Assembly (NCBI RefSeq): GCF_021018895.1 | Contig: NC_079367.1 | Coordinates: forward strand, 766,902 to 830,901 | DNA from: Seriola aureovittata | Taxonomy: Eukaryota; Chordata; Actinopteri; Carangiformes; Carangidae | DNA length: 64,000 nt | Direction: 5' to 3' | The notes under the pieces: generated by a model | Told to the model about the DNA's origin: nothing | What the model saw: the letters and a program-made list of their open reading frames with translations, nothing else | Database searches by the model: none | Part shown: piece by piece, positions 63,236 through 64,000 of the stretch | How the letters are laid out: the number at the start of each line of letters is the position of its first letter | How positions within the stretch are numbered: position 1 is the first letter of the stretch | Position numbers and translations under genes: made by a program

Positions 63236-63425
63236 ATCCTAACCCTAACCATTACCCCAATCCCAGCCCTAATCCTAACCTTAACCTTATTCCTAACCCC
63301 ATTCCTAAACCTAACCCTAATCTTAACCTTAATCCTAACCCCAATCCTAAACCTAACCCTAATCTTAACCTTAATCCTAACCCCAATCCTAAACCTAACC
63401 CTAATCCTAACTCCAACCCAAATCC
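63236..63425 (-). repeat. Degenerate telomeric repeats with a 42-bp higher-order unit
   Basis: Hexamer phase is kept while variants accumulate. The series CCTAAA CCTAAC CCTAAT, CTTAAC CTTAAT CCTAAC, CCCAAT (seven hexamers, 42 bp) repeats at least twice between about 63303 and 63400. Confidence 0.85.
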
Positions 63426-63770
63426 CCCATATTACATTTGAAAATCTGTAAAAGTAAAAAAATATATATATTTATAATTTATAAAAGATTTTTTCAAAAA
63501 TTTATGATTGGATATTAAATAGTATTAAAATTGATAAGGGTACAATTAATAAACAGGGTTAAAAACATTAAGGGACAATAAACAGGTTAAATACAATAAA
63601 TAGGTTAAATACAATAAATAGGATTTATAATAAACATTAAAATACAATAAATAGATTAAATACAATACAATATATAGATTTGATAACATTAATATCTTAA
63701 AAAAGGTTAAAAGTTCATATATAATAACATTGATATACTATTAATGGTTAAAATAGGTTAAATGGAGTAA
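63426..63770. repeat. AT-rich minisatellite
   Basis: Imperfect tandem units of about 18-22 bp (GGTTAAATACAATAAATA) between 63580 and 63690, embedded in AT-rich DNA. No gene. Confidence 0.75.
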
Positions 63771-64000
63771 AAACAGGTTTACATGTGAAATGGGGACAAA
63801 ATTAAAAAAGGCGAACCAAATTGAAAAAGACGAACAGAAAAAACAAAAAGCCAAACCAAGCTTATAAAAAGGACGAACACAGTTACAGGAGCTCATTCTT
63901 ACCTTAGCTCTTGAGGGAGAACACCAAAACTTGACTCCAGCCTGAAAGCAAAGCAAAACACAGTTATCAGTGTGCCATTGATTTGTGCCTGAAGAAGACC
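63771..64000. other. Unassigned sequence, possible start of an interspersed repeat
   Basis: Contains no convincing frame. The last 14 bases, GCCTGAAGAAGACC, match the inverted motif at about 10484-10497, suggesting that an interspersed element begins at the window edge. Confidence 0.4.

Overview
The window looks like repeat-dominated, subtelomere-type DNA from a vertebrate, most likely a teleost fish. The evidence is vertebrate-type (TTAGGG)n arrays, introns in the only recognisable genes, and a TTAA-flanked DNA transposon whose THAP and P2X7-ballast-like exons resemble families that are abundant in fish genomes. I found no intact host protein-coding gene, rRNA, tRNA or CRISPR array. Nearly every open frame is a shadow of a tandem repeat. 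Three runs of exactly 500 N (7437-7936, 31496-31995, 58501-59000) are scaffold gaps, so the order and orientation of the four sequence pieces is not proven.

Piece 1 (1-7436) is satellite A, a three-monomer, about 478-bp higher-order satellite. A 3,750-bp transposon (2091-5840) interrupts it, with a TTAA target duplication and 16-bp terminal inverted repeats. The transposon carries two degraded, convergent, intron-containing genes. One encodes a THAP zinc-finger protein (minus strand) and the other a protein matching the cytoplasmic 'ballast' domain of P2X7 (plus strand). Their 3' ends overlap.

Piece 2 (7937-31495) runs through several blocks. It begins with a 24-bp minisatellite made of CAG|GTAAGT motifs, then two copies of subtelomeric block B separated by short telomeric arrays. 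Degenerate TTAGGG/GTAAGT fields follow, then a 3.4-kb arm that recurs inverted in piece 3 (with hairpin-forming modules, a (CA)n tract and an AAT tract). Four about 177-bp GC-rich repeats come next, and finally 22 near-identical units of satellite C, each separated by 5 to 9 TTAGGG repeats.

Piece 3 (31996-58500) holds two direct copies of a 2.7-kb block, the inverted 3.4-kb arm, a pure 2,048-bp (CCCTAA)n array, and 15 kb of satellite A fused directly to that array. Piece 4 (59001-64000) holds satellite C in the opposite orientation, a decaying telomeric array with a 42-bp higher-order pattern, and an AT-rich minisatellite.

Taken together the window reads as a record of telomere addition, telomere-associated block duplication and satellite amplification, with one transposon as the only gene-bearing insert. 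The most interesting items are the two-gene transposon, the arrays resembling zero-length-exon (recursive) splice sites, a hairpin family with a constant 22-nt loop but changing complementary stems, and repeated CTG|GGTTAG junctions that look like telomerase healing.
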